From assembly GCA_944989445.1 (NCBI GenBank), contig CALYLW010000285.1, positions 1,025,299-1,089,298 of the forward strand: DNA of 64,000 nt. The letters are read 5' to 3'. Every line of letters begins with the position of its first letter. Positions within the stretch are counted from its first letter, which is position 1. Of the stretch, positions 40,201 to 52,717 are shown piece by piece. Source of the DNA: Ampullaceana balthica. Lineage: Eukaryota; Mollusca; Gastropoda; Lymnaeidae. A model generated the notes under the pieces. That model searched no databases. It was not told the origin of the DNA and saw only the letters and a program-made list of their open reading frames with translations. Position numbers and translations under genes: made by a program.

Positions 40201-41272
40201 ATTCACCATTCAGTCATTAACAATCTTGACAAATTATGACACATGTATCAATTATTATACTAATTGAAATGAACAGATGTTTTGAAATTTATATTTTGCC
40301 CAGAATGGGCCCTGGGACCCTTAATGTCGTTTTTATCTTATATGAGCTATATAAAAAATAGTTTGTACGTTAGCTACTTAGTAAATGAATAGAACTTCAC
40401 CAAACTTTGCACACAAAAACTTGGTAGCCTATATTAAAATTCTATAGACACTGCACTTCTAATGCCAATATCTTCGTGGCCGGGGCCCCAAATATCTTTT
40501 TTCGTATATGTTAAAGATATTTTTCCTATTTACTTTTTAAAGAGCTTGAGAAATATAGCCACAATAAAAATGAACTAAAATGAACAGGTTTTTCAAATTG
40601 ACCTCTTGCACCGAATGGGCCAGAGCCCCTTAATGCTATTTTCCCCATATTGTAGGTATATAAAAAGTAGTTTAAGAGTTAGATATTGAGGAAAAAAAAA
40701 CTGGTTTTTGACAAAACTTAGAATATAAAAACTTAAGAGCCTATATTACTAAAGGGCACTGAACTCTTAATTTCCATTCCTTCGAAAAAGTCTTTTTACT
40801 GAACTTTAATTATTGTATTCCCTATTCAATTTTACACGATATTGAGGAATATATATTGAGTACAATAGATAAAAACAACATTAAAGGCCCCAGGGCCCAT
40901 TCTGGGCAAGATATAAAGTTCAAAACACCTGTTAATTTCAATTTGTATAATAATGGATACATGTGTCATTATTTGTCAAGATTGTTAATGACTGAATAGT
41001 GAATAAAATCTTAAACGTTTAAGAAATGAGTACAATGGCAATACAAAAAACTATAATATCACTCATTTTGGGGCCGGGGCCCTTAATATCGTTTCTTCTT
41101 TTGTACGCTATTTAATTATTAATTTATTTATCCGTTTGCTATGAAACTTGGATTATTTTTTCACACTTCCACGCAGATTTCTTCAGAATTATTTTTAAAC
41201 ATACCACTCATTGGTTTCGTTAAATTTATTCCTTTTTACTTTGATCGTTGCAACGCACGACGGGTCTACTAG
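37268..41272 (+). mobile_element. Helitron-like element, non-coding, 4005 bp
   Basis: It starts TCTAATATATAAAGC after a host A and ends GACGGGTCTACTAG before a host T. A 10-bp palindrome, CGTTGCAACG, lies about 17 bases before the CTAG. TC...CTRR ends, a subterminal hairpin and insertion between A and T are Helitron hallmarks. Just inside the 5' end is a GTTTGTAT-type microsatellite (37286-37347). Segments inside are repeated (38140-38180 with 38815-38885; 38405-38470 with 39465-39530; 37680-37710 with 37978-38010). The 3' third (39985-41100) has recurring GGGGCC..GGGCCC cores. No Rep/helicase coding, so non-autonomous. Block B keeps the unfilled site near 60045. Confidence 0.75.
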
Positions 41273-41490
41273 TTAGATATATAAACCATTTATTTTTAAG
41301 AAATCATTCTTCATTTGAGAAACTTTATTTAAAGCATCATTTATAGAAAACCTGTTTTGCTTTATTCAATTTTTACTGGGGAAAAAATACTCTAAATGAG
41401 ATTTTTAATCAATGGATTCTTCAAAGCACCACTAAGATCATGTACGTTTATTTAATCAAGGGATTGTTTAAGGCTTTAAGGCATCACGAG
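41273..41490. repeat. Duplicated block A, right part (3' flank of ankyrin copy A)
   Basis: Aligns with 60050-60260: TTATTTTTAAGAAAT, TATAGAAAAC, TGAGATTTTTAATCAA, AAAGCACCACTAAGATC. A minus-strand AATAAA (41289-41294) is shared with block B (60084-60089), so this is the probable polyadenylation region of both ankyrin genes (inference). Confidence 0.75.
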
Positions 41491-41686
41491 TAAGCGTAAG
41501 AGAACCCCAATCGGAATCTCACGGTAAATGGGATTCCATCATGACTAGGATCGTATTTTAATAAATGTTACGATGAATGGTTATGCAACAGGAAACCTAT
41601 TTTAGTGTGCAAATAGCTTTCTTACAAATTACAAAGATGAGATTTTTTATAAGTTATAAAATAATTAATTCGTGATACAAAAATCT
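41491..41686. other. Non-coding DNA downstream of ankyrin copy A
   Basis: Nothing recognised; the similarity to block B fades here. Confidence 0.3.
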
Positions 41687-41990
41687 TTAATATATTCCAA
41701 TATAAAAACAAATTCCTGCAAGGCTAATGCGAATATGAAAAGTTCTAGAATTAGCAAAACTAAAGGTTTGTAGGTACCTCAGACATTTATGGTCACATTG
41801 AAGTTTAAGCTTTGAGCGTAAAAAGACAAATTTTTTTTTGACTGCCCATACAAAAGCCAAACATTCTCTCTCAATGCTGCAATATCTTGTTTCATTGTGA
41901 AGTAGCTTGCGGCTAATGTATCTAACCAGGGGGAGGGGGTATGTTCTCGTCTCTCCATCATAATACAAGCACCTACTCAACATGATGCAA
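41687..41990 (-). pseudogene. Ty3/gypsy-type retrotransposon RNase H fragment
   Basis: Minus-strand frame: YISRKLLHNETRYCSIEREC, LAFVWAVKKKFVFL, then LQCDHKCLRYL. Family knowledge: 'YxSRKLxxxExxYxxxExECLAxVWAxxKFxxYL...TDHxxL' is the RNase H core following the gypsy RT. The first catalytic Asp region is absent or degraded (YYDGETRTY). No LTRs, RT or integrase were identified nearby with confidence. Confidence 0.75.
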
Positions 41991-42687
41991 CTGTGCTATC
42001 AACACATTGCAAATTAACATTAAGTAGCACAAGATTGGGTTAATTTGAAAGGAGGGTTTATTTTGTCGTTAGTGCATTGTCACACCCAGCAGTCCACACT
42101 TCACACTACTCTATTGGGTTAACCTTTTATAGTTAAATTGGTAAGCGTTGCCGTGAGTGTCGAAAACCCTGGAATAAATGTAATATCAACAATAATAAGA
42201 TGTTTCTTTTTCGTTTTTGGCTGTTGCAACTTCAATTTTTTTCAACATTATATATATATAGTGTCAAGATGGAACTGTTCTTTCTATCCGCCATTGTTGT
42301 AGTCATAGAAAGGCTATAGTCACTTTAGTGAAAGGTGAACCTACCACATCAATAGTTCCTAATTGTATTTGCTAACTCTGCCTCACATAATATTAATGTA
42401 TACATGAGGCCAAACAAATTCAGAATATATTCTAACCCTAGTTCCAGGAATGAAATGGACATCTGCTCAGAAAATGGTGTTGGGGGGGGGGAAAGCGCCA
42501 CTACTAGGACCACATACTTCTGTTCAATTTTTGGGGAGTACACGATTCCTTTTATTTGTCGACTGGTCTGAATGGTATGTAAAGTTTCGGTATAAGAGTC
42601 CATTCCACTCAATAAAAGCATCAGTCAACAGCTCCTGTTTTTCGAGAACTGTTGCGGGGCAGGTCTAGCTTTAACCCACAGGTACTG
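41991..42687. other. Unassigned DNA
   Basis: Possibly further remnants of the gypsy element on the minus strand, but no motif could be read. A G-run lies at 42481-42490. Confidence 0.3.
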
Positions 42688-42872
42688 TAACTCTGGATCG
42701 GTTTTTTGGTGCGGTAACTCTGGGTGCGGTAGCTCTGGGTCGGTTTTTTGGTGCGGTAACTCTGGGTGCGGTAGCTCTGGGTAGTTTATTTCGTGCTGTA
42801 ACTCTGGGTCGGTTATTTATTGCGGTAGCTCTTGGTAGTTTATTTGGTGCTGTAACTCTGGGTCGGTTATTT
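42688..42872. repeat. Degenerate minisatellite with CTCTGGGT core
   Basis: GGTAACTCTGGGTGCGGTAGCTCTGGGTCGGTTTTTTGGTGC-like modules recur; two unit types (with GGTTTTTTGGTGC or with AGTTTATTTGGTGC) are interleaved over about 185 bp. Confidence 0.8.
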
Positions 42873-43865
42873 GATCATGGTGCAAGTCAGGACTGACCGT
42901 ATTTACTCTTTGATACGGCGGTGTTAAATGTTTCTCATTGTTAGCTTGTTTCGCTTAGCCACGCATCACTGTCCCAGCGGGTAAACATGGCGCAATAGCC
43001 CCTCCTACGATTCCCCATGATAAATCCGCTACTGGATCATAAAACAGCGCTGCTAAGAATATTGCCGTTATGTAATATGCTTCTACGTGCACGTGTCCTG
43101 TGTCGGACTGTGTCATTTTTTTAGTTTTAAGTTTAACATTTCTTGTGACCGCTTATGTCTAGGAACTAAAGATTTACTTCACCCTACGATGCTACAACTA
43201 CCATCTCTTAGGACTGATACCCGCTTATATCAAACAAGAAGCCTTCATCCAATTTTAGTTCACCTAGTGATTTATTGCGAAAATTTCTTATCGCATATAA
43301 GCGATCTAATGTGCCCTTTCTACAAGATATAATCCCCTTTGGTTTTGTTACACTTTCTTTATATGCTTTGCAGTGTTGTCTGGATTCATTATTGATCGTA
43401 TGCAGGGACGAGACTCAACCTATTTGGTCCACTGTTTGGCATACGTGCATACTTGAGAAAGTGTTTAACTCGTTGGACGTACAATTATAAGCATAAAAAG
43501 CTGTTAGTAAACAATATTTAACCTTATTCGATTAACAAAAATTGTGAATACAATTAATTATTCAAATATATAAAATTTCCATACCACAGACGATATTTAA
43601 CTAAACAAAATATACATCGATATTAATAGTTGTCTTAAAATAAGGGACCTATGACCTAGCGTATCTCAACAATATGCTGTAAATAGTTGAATAATTTTTT
43701 GGAACGCGATTTTAATTCATTCCATCAAATTCTATAACAGGATATGTAGCCTCTGCTTTTTTAAAAGCAGTAGCTAATTTCAATTTATTAATGAAGTTCT
43801 TTCAAAAATCTTTTTTCAAATTTTAAGATTAGTGACAGTTTGGGAGTTCGTTATGTGTCCTTACT
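42873..43865. other. Non-coding or unrecognised DNA downstream of the ankyrin exon
   Basis: Two short plus-strand frames (43087-43332, 43275-43490) resemble no family I know. Remaining 3' exons of ankyrin copy A, if any, should lie on the minus strand here, but none is recognisable. Confidence 0.3.
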
Positions 43866-44815
43866 TTTCGAGTCAACATGAGCTCCAGCTTCAACCAACA
43901 GCTGTACGTTTTTATAACACCCACTAGCCACTGCCAGGTGAAGTGGTGTTTGATTCAATTTGTTCAAAACTTCCATCGGGGACTCCAAAATTGTGCGGTT
44001 TCTAGGTAATTTAACTGTTTTTTTGCTTTGGTTAATATTTATTTGATCTATAATTGTTTTGAGAGCGGTTGGCGAAAACGTTGTAGCCGCTAAGTGCAGC
44101 GCTGTGTTTCCGTCGGAATTTCTTACGTTTAGATCAGTACCTCCGGTGACAAGAAATTTAATCAGCTCCTGTAAACTTTTTTCATCAGATGAAAAAAATG
44201 GGCTCTCACGGTTGTTATTTTTCTTGACATCTTCCAACAGCCTCATGAGGACAGTGTTACCTAACTCGTCTACTTCATCTAAGTCAACTTTCTTTGAATC
44301 AATGAGGTCTCGCACCAATTCGATATCAATAATGTCAGCAGCAAACATTAAAGCTGTTTTATTTTTTTATCCCGTTAGTAAAATATATGTCTGCTCCATA
44401 TGTTATCAACATTTTTGCCACTTGAGTCACATTCTCTTTAAATTTAGAATTTGCGAGACTCCGAAATCCACTGAAATCGTCCTTACGATTTTGTTTTTTC
44501 CGAAAGCTGTGGAGGTATACCACAGAAGTGTTTTGCTATTGCTACCGACAAGGCACTGTTTCCTTCATTATCGACTTCGTTTATGTAAGCATTTTTCTCT
44601 AGAAGAAACTTTACAATTTCGGGCCGCTCATTTTCTGTTGCTATTATGAGTGGCGATTTTCCTTGACAATTTATGGAATTGGTGTCTGCTCCATTCTCAA
44701 TCAAAAAGTAAACTATTGTTAAATCTCCTTGTTTGCATGCAATTTGCAAGGGTGTTGTTCCGTTACTATTCGATCGATTTTTCCACTTAAAGTTTGTTGA
44801 ATTCGGGTAGGCCAT
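43866..44815 (-). pseudogene. Ankyrin-repeat protein, copy A (two frameshifts)
   Basis: Minus strand. It begins at ATG 44815-44813 in good context (AAAATGG): MAYPNSTNF, then repeats GTTPLQIACKQGDLTIVYFL and GKSPLIIATENERPEIVKFL. Frame changes occur at A-rich runs near 44490-44500 and 44360-44370; between them the protein reads on in another frame (NVTQVAKMLITYGADIYF). After the second shift: FAADIIDIELVRDLIDSKKV, GNTALHLAATTFSPTALKTI and LNQTPLHLAVASGCYKNVQL. The similarity ends at AA|GTAAGG (43865/43864), a good splice donor, so further exons may exist or existed. At least five ankyrin repeats. Paralogous to the 60375-62948 gene, sharing LNK..QTPLHLA and the 3' flank. Both shifts are in homopolymers, so sequencing error must be excluded. 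Ankyrin repeats bind other proteins; the partner is unknown. Confidence 0.8.
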
Positions 44816-45118
44816 TTTTGTGTACACGATCAAATATTTTTAAAAATTAATGGTTTATTTCCTTATTTATTTATATTAAATTCTGATATTTTATACATAA
44901 AGGAATTCAAAACTTCAATGATATTTATGTTATATCTAGCTTGAAAATTAATTTCTTATTTTTTAAATAACTTTAGAGCACAGCGTCCTTCCTTTATGTT
45001 GACAGTGTCACAATGAACCTGTTTGTGTATCTAAATTTTCTTTTGTGAGAATCTGAAATTTAGAAAATATCAAGAAATTATTTGATCGTGAATTTAAGTT
45101 TATGGTAAAAAAATATTT
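44816..45118. other. Upstream region of ankyrin copy A
   Basis: AT-rich 5' flank. No clear TATA box or exon is recognised. Confidence 0.3.
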
Positions 45119-45508
45119 AAAAAATAGACTCAAGACCTTTGTTAACAGATGCCTCAGAAATATCCTGAAATTAAAATGGTTCGACAAGGTCGAAAAATCC
45201 AAGCTGTGGGAGAGGTGTGGACAAAGAACAGTAGAATAATAAATCATGGAAAGAGAGTGGAGATGGATTGGACACACCCTTAGGAAAGATAACAGCAGGG
45301 CTAGGCAGGCCTTAGATTGGAACCCCCAGGGCAAATGACAGCGAGGAGGACCCATGCGTACATGGAGATGGAGCATGTTAGACGAGGCTGGAAGAACTCG
45401 GAAGAGCTGGGAAGAACTGAAGCTACTGGCAAGGACCGTGTAGAGTGGCGAGCTCTGACAGAGGCCCTATGTTCCACAAGGAACTCAAAGGACAAATGAT
45501 GATGATGA
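45119..45508 (+). mobile_element. 5'-truncated RTE-like LINE copy (390 bp)
   Basis: Closely similar to 36445-36833 of the larger LINE: KIQDLC-type end of RT with [28 protein letters not shown], and the same ACAAATGATGATGATGA tail. In-frame stops exist at the same and at additional places. No clean TSD was found. Proof that the family has more than one member here. Confidence 0.88.
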
Positions 45509-46308
45509 ATAATGGAAATAAAATGGTGGCGAAAATTACCAGAATCATTCCCACTTACTTACACCAAAACGGAAGCAATAACACACAAATAAATATCATT
45601 AATAAATTATTATACACTTTATCTTGAAGCTTATTCTTATTTCTGTTCAGATAACAAATGAAATGATAAATGTATAATAAGATGACGTTTTTTATCTGAA
45701 AAAATGAGAACTGTAAAAGCCCATTCATAAATATGTAAAGTAGCTTTTGAAGTTGTAATTTAAAAGTCAAGTTCAATCATATTTCAATGTTTCCACTTAA
45801 AATTTTACTTCATAAATATCCTTTTTGACTTTTCCATTTGTAAAACCAGGTTTCAGGAGCTCAATTACTAAAATATTACACAATAGTTTTGGAACACATT
45901 TAAAATCCTGGCTCCAAAACAACAGACAAAGCCCATGTAATCTCTTGTACAATATAAAACAAATTCAAATTAATAAAAACAAATATTAAAAAAAAACTAA
46001 AACAGATAAATCATTTACAAAGAATAATATTTATTGAAAATATAATTACAATTCGTTTTATGATTGACTTTTCCTGTGATGTAGTATTTATACGCCGCAT
46101 TATTGAAGACTTTAAACTGTATCGTTATAGGATAATTTGAAAAATTCTGCATAAAATAACTTTAATATGTTTATCTGTCTGTTGGTACAATTTATTGTGT
46201 TACAGAAGGCATCTGCATACTCCTAAATTTAATATGATCCTTTTTTCTTCTTATTATTTTAAATTCTCACTGACTATTACTAACAACAAACAAAACTTGC
46301 GTCATTTT
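45509..46308. other. Non-coding AT-rich DNA
   Basis: No gene seen. Confidence 0.4.
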
Positions 46309-46787
46309 TAAATCCTTTATATTAACTCGTGGTGTCTGCGGCCGGCCGACCGACCGACCCACCGACCGACCGACCGACCTTGTCGCCAAAACTTTTGATC
46401 GATTTTTAACCCACTTGCTCGCAAGATAGCGAGCTGAAATTTTGCAGGCAGTTTTGTACCTATAATAAAAACAATGTATCAAAATTTCAGATCGATCGCA
46501 TGGACCGTAATTAAATTATTGATTTTTTAGATTATTTTATTTATTCCTGTGTATCACGCTATTTTTTGAGATAGGTAGTCGCCGTGCGTATTATATTGAA
46601 CAACCTTTCTGTCGCGCAATAAGGTGCGTATTTTATTGACAACTCTTTTTATAAACATATTCCTGATCGGTGCGCATTATATTAAACATGTTTTACGACA
46701 CAACTGCAATTTTGTATTTCTGGATGGTCTGGCGCTGCGTATTATAATGAACATTCTTTTAGTTACGTCTCGTACATAAAGGATTTA
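46309..46787. mobile_element. TIR-bounded repeat, unit 1 (479 bp)
   Basis: It starts TAAATCCTTTAT and ends ATAAAGGATTTA, a perfect 12-bp terminal inverted repeat. Just inside the left end is a (GACC)n-type microsatellite (46340-46379). The body has two GTGCGTATTATATTGAAC-type words. Unit 2 follows 39 bp later. Non-coding. Confidence 0.7.
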
Positions 46788-46826
46788 GAGTGAAAAACTT
46801 GGTTTTTTTTTACATTTTAAAAAAAT

Positions 46827-47278
46827 TAAATCCTTTATATTAACTCGTGGTGTCTGTTTGAACCCTTGCTTGCTTGCTTGATTGTCGCCAAAACTTTGGA
46901 TCTATTTTTAACCCAACTTTCTCGTAAGCTAGCGATTTGAAATTTTGCAGGCAGACTTGTGCCGATGATAAAAACGATGTATCAAAATTTCAGATCGCTC
47001 GCATGTACTGTAATTAAATTATTGAATTTTTAGATTATTTTATTTATCTCTATGTATCATGTTATTTTTTGAGATAAAGTGTCGCGGTGCGTATTATATT
47101 GAACAACCTTTCTGTCGCGTATTTTATTGACAAGACTTTTTATAAACATATTCCTGATCGGTGCGCATTATATTAAACAAGTTTTACGACACAACTACAA
47201 TTGTGTATTTTTGAATGGTCTTGCGCTGCGTATTATAATGAACCTTCTTTTAGTTACTTCTCGTACATAAAGGATTTA
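46827..47278. mobile_element. TIR-bounded repeat, unit 2 (452 bp)
   Basis: Same 12-bp termini and body as unit 1 in direct orientation, but with a (TTGC)n microsatellite (46863-46880) where unit 1 has (GACC)n. Either two tandem insertions or a tandem duplication of one element. Confidence 0.7.
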
Positions 47279-49447
47279 TAGTCAAAAACTGTTTTTTTAC
47301 GTTTTTTTTTATTTCTAAAATTAATTAAACATCATATGCCCTACTTTGAAAATCAGGTACATGTCCCAAACATCACAACAAGGGCGTAGTATTGGGGGAA
47401 GGGAGGGGAGACGTATGTCTCGGGGCTGCAATGTGAGCTTTGAAACGTTACATTATAATACGTGAACAAGGGTTCATAAACGAGCATAAGATAACTAAAG
47501 TTGGAGCGCAAGTACGGATTAGCTAAAGGTGTTGTGAAGAACTTGGCGGATGCCAGATCTGAGGAAACCTTCCGGTGGGGGTAACACCCTAGGTATGCCG
47601 TTGATGATCCCCCACCCAGCGGCAGTCCTTAGCCATAGAGACTCGAATTCCGAGCCGGAAAAAAAAACAGTAAATCATTAAAAAAAAATTACGCCAAACC
47701 ATCTAAAAAAACACACCAAATTTTCAACATTTTGCTTTAAAAAAGTCAATCTGGCAATTCTGCTTTGTACTGAGCAGAATTTGGCTCAGGTAGACGAATT
47801 TTAAAAAAAATGTTTTTAAAGTTTGACAGTCAAGACTTAAACTTTAAAAATATCATTCAATTAATTAATAAACTATTTTTTTTTAGTTGAAGGCATGTCT
47901 GAAATAATTTGGGAACATTTTCTGTCCTTAAATTGTTGTCACATGTCAGTAAAGAGCACGCGATTAAAGAGCGACATCAAATTGGTGCAAACATAAGAGC
48001 GCTTTAAATCGTTGCTAGTCCATTTTGAAACATAAGAATCTATTAGAAAAACGCCTCAAATCTTCGTCTGTGCTCTTTTGTTGTAAGTTACACTAAGACA
48101 ACAATTCTAAGAAGACAAATTACAAAATGTGTTGCGTTTACAGTTGCTTCACTAGGGGGATTCGGACCGCACCGTGTTACTTCATCACAAGGGGTGACAC
48201 CAAATCATAAAATTATGTATGTTCCCCTTATTTGGCACTGGAAGACTCGAAGAAGTTACATGGGTTAAGTCGTGAGGAGTGACACCATGAACTACCGCCC
48301 CGTTTGACATGAACCCTAGTGACGCCTCTGAACACATCGTAGATGGTGACCCATGTCAAAATTGCCCCGCTGAAATCATCACTCTGTTAAAATTTGCAGC
48401 TATATCTTTGGTGAATTTTGGCGTATTCTTAAAAGCAGAAAGAAGTTGATCAATAAGCTCAAATTTCACCAATTTATTGAAGTAAACTCACGCAACTCCC
48501 ACCACTACAAAGACGGGGCCATTGCTAGTAAATACAGGCCACTAACAAAAAGATCGCAAGACAGGAGATGCTTGTTGCTGTAAACTTAAAAGAACAGCCA
48601 GTCACTGGAAAAAGCTTCTAACATGATCAGTTGAAGTGATTGACCCGTTAAGTGTCAGTAATTTCCTGTTCTCCAAACCACAGTCTTTGATACACTGAAG
48701 CCATCCAATTATCATAGACAAATACATATGTAAAAAAAACCTCAACTTTTTTTTTCACAGCAAACATAATAATCAGCGTATTTATCGTGAGTTCTTAAAA
48801 ACGATAGAAGAAGAACATCCAGTTAATTCAGTCTTTTGCATCTTGAACGTCTCTGATCTTTCAGATTTACAACAACAACACCAACAACAAAAAATTTCGA
48901 GTCTGTTTACAATGATGAAATATACTTTGCTTTATGATGACCAAATAAACTGAACCTATTTTTTCTTGCGGAAAGACAGGCACCCTGCTCGTTTGGTAAC
49001 GAAGTAAAAAGAAAACAACTGTTCGTCAACCCTGCATATGTATCAGCAACAAGTTGTGTTTTCAATGTGCTCTGAAAGTCAGTCTACTTTGTGCTTACAA
49101 GCTCAATGACTATTGACTTCGCTGAAAACTTCCGCTAGCGTGTCGTGTGCCACTACCCCGTTCCGATGATGCATTAATCTGTCCCATGTACCATGCTGGA
49201 CACTGCATATTTTAGGTCGGCTACCTCTTTTGACACAGGCCTGGTTCTATACTTGGGCTACAGTTCTCGAATAAACCTTTTTTTTTAAAAAAATCTTATT
49301 TTCAGGGCACCTTGACAGAATTTGCATTTATTGCCCCTCCCCCGCCCACCACTTCACTTGATAAAGAAGCCACCCGAAGGAAACACATTTAACGTCACTC
49401 CAGAGAAGCACCTGTTGATATTAACAATCGATGACAAAAATTAATGA
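47279..49447. other. Non-coding DNA
   Basis: No gene supported. GTGACACCA words recur near 48194 and 48280 (and again near 63220), suggesting fragments of an unclassified dispersed repeat. A plus-strand patch at 48960-49180 looks faintly transposase-like but shows no decisive motif. Confidence 0.35.
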
Positions 49448-50520
49448 CTAGGTGCAAGTACCCGGCTTTCCCGGGTTTAAAATAAGATTTTCTGTAGAAG
49501 CCTACAAAACTGTTTATTTGCATCCTATCGAGCTGATAATTTATTTATTTTTTCTTATGTTATCATTGCGGCAGAGTACTCAACAACTTCCCAAAGTTTC
49601 ATGCTCCTTTGTACACGGGAAATTGGATATTTAATGATGAGTCTGTTTTATATAGCTCATATTAGAAGAAAACCTACATTTGTGCCCGATTGATAATTTT
49701 ATATATTTTTCGCGTGTTACCATCGCGGGAGGGTACTCAAAAACTTCCAATAGTTTCATGCTTCTACTTACACGGTAAGTTGGAGAATTAGTGATGGGTC
49801 AGTTTTATATATTAAAAAAACTACATTCAGGCCCCTGGCACCTCAGTGAATGATACTTTAAAAATGTTTTCACCAGTTACCATTTTGGGAGGGTACAAAA
49901 CAACTTCTTTTGGTTACCATTGCGGGAGGGTACTCAACAACTTTCCAAAGTTTCATGCTCTACTTACACGGGAAGATGAGGCATTAGTGTTGATTCAGTT
50001 TTATATAGCCCATATAAGGTGGAGGGGAAACGGTTTTGGGCCCCCGCCCCCAATGAGTGGACATTTTTACATTCATTTTCACCAATTATCGTCATAATAG
50101 TGTATTCAGCAAGTTCCCAAAGTTTCATGATTCTACCTTCACGGGAAGTTGGAGAATTAGTGTTGAGTCAGTTTTAGATATAAGAAAAAACTATATTTGG
50201 GCCCCCTGCCCCCAGTAGGTGATAATTTATATAATTTTTTTACCTGTTACCATCGCCAAATGTTATTTAACAACCACAGAAAGTTTCATGCTTCTACCTA
50301 CATGAGAAATAGGAGAATTTTAAAATTTTTAAAAAGTTTTTATAAAGTTAAAATAGGGAAAAACTACATTTTGGGCCCCCGGCCCCCTGTATCTTATATA
50401 TATGGAACGTGTAATTTTGTGTACGTGTACCAAATTTCACGTTATTTGGTTGTCTGGATCTTGAGTTATAAGAGAACAGACAAACAGACAGAAAACAACT
50501 GACAACAAATAAAATGTATT
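49448..50520 (-). repeat. Degenerate ~155-180-bp tandem array with GGGCCCC cores (Helitron-like 3' region, minus orientation)
   Basis: CTAGGTGCAAGTACCCGGCT then TTCCCGGG at the left edge reads, on the minus strand, as a CCCGGG/CCCGG hairpin followed by a CTAG end. TTTCATGCT with GGGAGGGTACTCAACAACTT recurs near 49600, 49757, 49952, 50127 and 50288, and GGGCCCCC-type cores near 49830, 50037, 50199 and 50373. The same core type occurs in the 3' third of the 37268-41272 element. The 5' end was not found. Confidence 0.5.
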
Positions 50521-52693
50521 CAACGTATCCACACAAATGATTTAACAAAGTTCCCAACGACATTCAACAGGTTTGTCTAGCTAAAATGGTCGCCACAACA
50601 AATTAAAAACATGCGATTACACTGGCACAAATCAGTAAACTTTGGGCTTGATCCAAAATCTATTTGCCCATCTAAAATAAAGTAGTCGAATAAAGTATTT
50701 ATTTAGTATAGGAAATAATGTAGTAAGCTCTTTGCAAATGGTATCAAAATAGTATTTTAAATGATTAGTATGAATTAATATAAATGTTTAATTATGTCAT
50801 AGATTGCATCGAACAAGATTATTTATTTTTCAAAAAATGATATCGGTATAACAATGATGTGCTGATTCAAGACCTTATTTTCACTGATGCAGTAATTAGT
50901 TTGTATCCTTTAAAACAAACTGGCTGTCTAGAATTTAAGACACATATTTTGGTGCTATGATATCAGATTCAATGGAGAGTTTCAAATATTTCATATCAAG
51001 TTTTCAAAATTAAGCTACATCTTTAGGATTGTACCCTCTCAATACACATTTGTCACTTCGTCTGTCACTGCGTGTGACTATAGGTTTGTGTGCCTCTGTG
51101 TGTGGCAATAAGTTTATGTAATTTTGAATATTATGCTGGATCAACTTTATGGTTTACATCTGAGCTGTATGTTTGTACACAAATCAAACTTGATATCAAT
51201 GTGTAGTACTCCATACAAAGACACGCGTGAGCGTCCTACTATAAACTTTATCTGACCTAAAAATGATGCTTATACTGAAATGTAATTCCCTACTAAAAAT
51301 TATTAATTTTTTTTGACGTCCGCTCCACAAATAATACATACTTATTTGCTCTTGTGTTTAACTTTCGTTTACCCAATTTCGGCGAATGGACACACTCACA
51401 AACTCTTAGACACCAGAAGCTCTCTATCTTTATATAGTATTTAGCTAAATTATAAAACAAACATCCGTCCTAGAGTAATCTTTCTTCAATAGTAGACAAA
51501 AATAGTTTGACATAATTGCACATTATGGCGTGCCAACAACGTGTTCACAACGTCCCATAGCTCTGTGTCTAGCTACAGCGGTTATGGTACTTGTTGCCAC
51601 AACGAATGTCAAACACGGGACTGCAGTATCACAAATCAATAATTTCTCTACCTATTCCATAACTAAAATGTATTCCCCTTGGATAATTTTTTTTAAACCT
51701 GCTGCCCGAAATAAAATGATAAAAATAGAATTTTAAAACTTTAAAAATGCTATAGCATAACATAATAAAAATATATATCTTTGTCTTTATTTTTAAACAT
51801 ATGTGAAACTTATTCATCAAATCATGTATTAAACATTGAGAACTTCATAAAAATGGAATATTATGGTATAAGAAAGTCATTTGTTGTGAGAAAATCTAAA
51901 ACGTCATGGGCATCAGTTTAATAAAATGATGCATCGTAATATTCATAGATAAACAATGGATTGTTGGTGAAAAAAACAACATAACATCTTGTAATAGACC
52001 TATTTAATTTAACTAACTTATAGATTGTTATAAATATATAGAAATATATATATAGTTATATAGATTTTTTGTTAGCTTATATCAAAGTTTAACAACATAT
52101 CTATGTAATAACCACAACATATGGATTGTTATTATGAGATATTAAAGTTTTACCATATTATAGATATATTACCATAAAACTCCTACCTTATCAACACGAC
52201 TTACAGTACAAAATTGTTCTATAAACTGCGATGTTATCTCATAACATAAAATCAACTTGTCTTTTAAATATGTTTTTGACATAGGATATAAAAATAACTT
52301 TGCCAATCTTAAAGATAACATATTTCACTGACGTAGCAAATATTATGATGTTTGTAGACGATAAAATGTGACGGATAATAGCAAAGTAAATGTTGACAGA
52401 ATAGACACTAATCTCTCTAAGAATTTTATTAAGTTGTTAACACAACGAATTACAATTTACCAATGGTGTAACCTGTCCATGTGCTTGATTTAAATATATA
52501 TCTTAGTGACATGATTCAATATCCTTAAAATGTTCTCTTTGTGTTCCTTTGAGGAAAATAGGGCCTCAGTCAAAGCATTCCAGTCTCTTGCCAGTCTTCC
52601 AGGTCTTTTAAGATCTTTTCTATTTTCTCTGTCTCATTTTAAAATAAGTCTTCATGACTTTTTGGGTGTACCACTAAATTCTCTTTCGGGGTG
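50521..52693. other. Non-coding AT-rich DNA
   Basis: Nothing recognised; a 68-codon frame at 51530-51736 has no known domain. TA-rich runs lie near 52030-52060. Confidence 0.4.
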
Positions 52694-52717
52694 GGGGTGA
52701 GTGTCGAGTTAACACTT

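Noticed and set aside
44059..44649. 196-codon plus-strand frame
   Set aside because: Antisense shadow of ankyrin copy A, whose minus-strand repeats are clear.
48960..49180. Possible hAT-like transposase C-terminus
   Set aside because: Only vague similarity in one frame; no decisive motif or terminal repeats.
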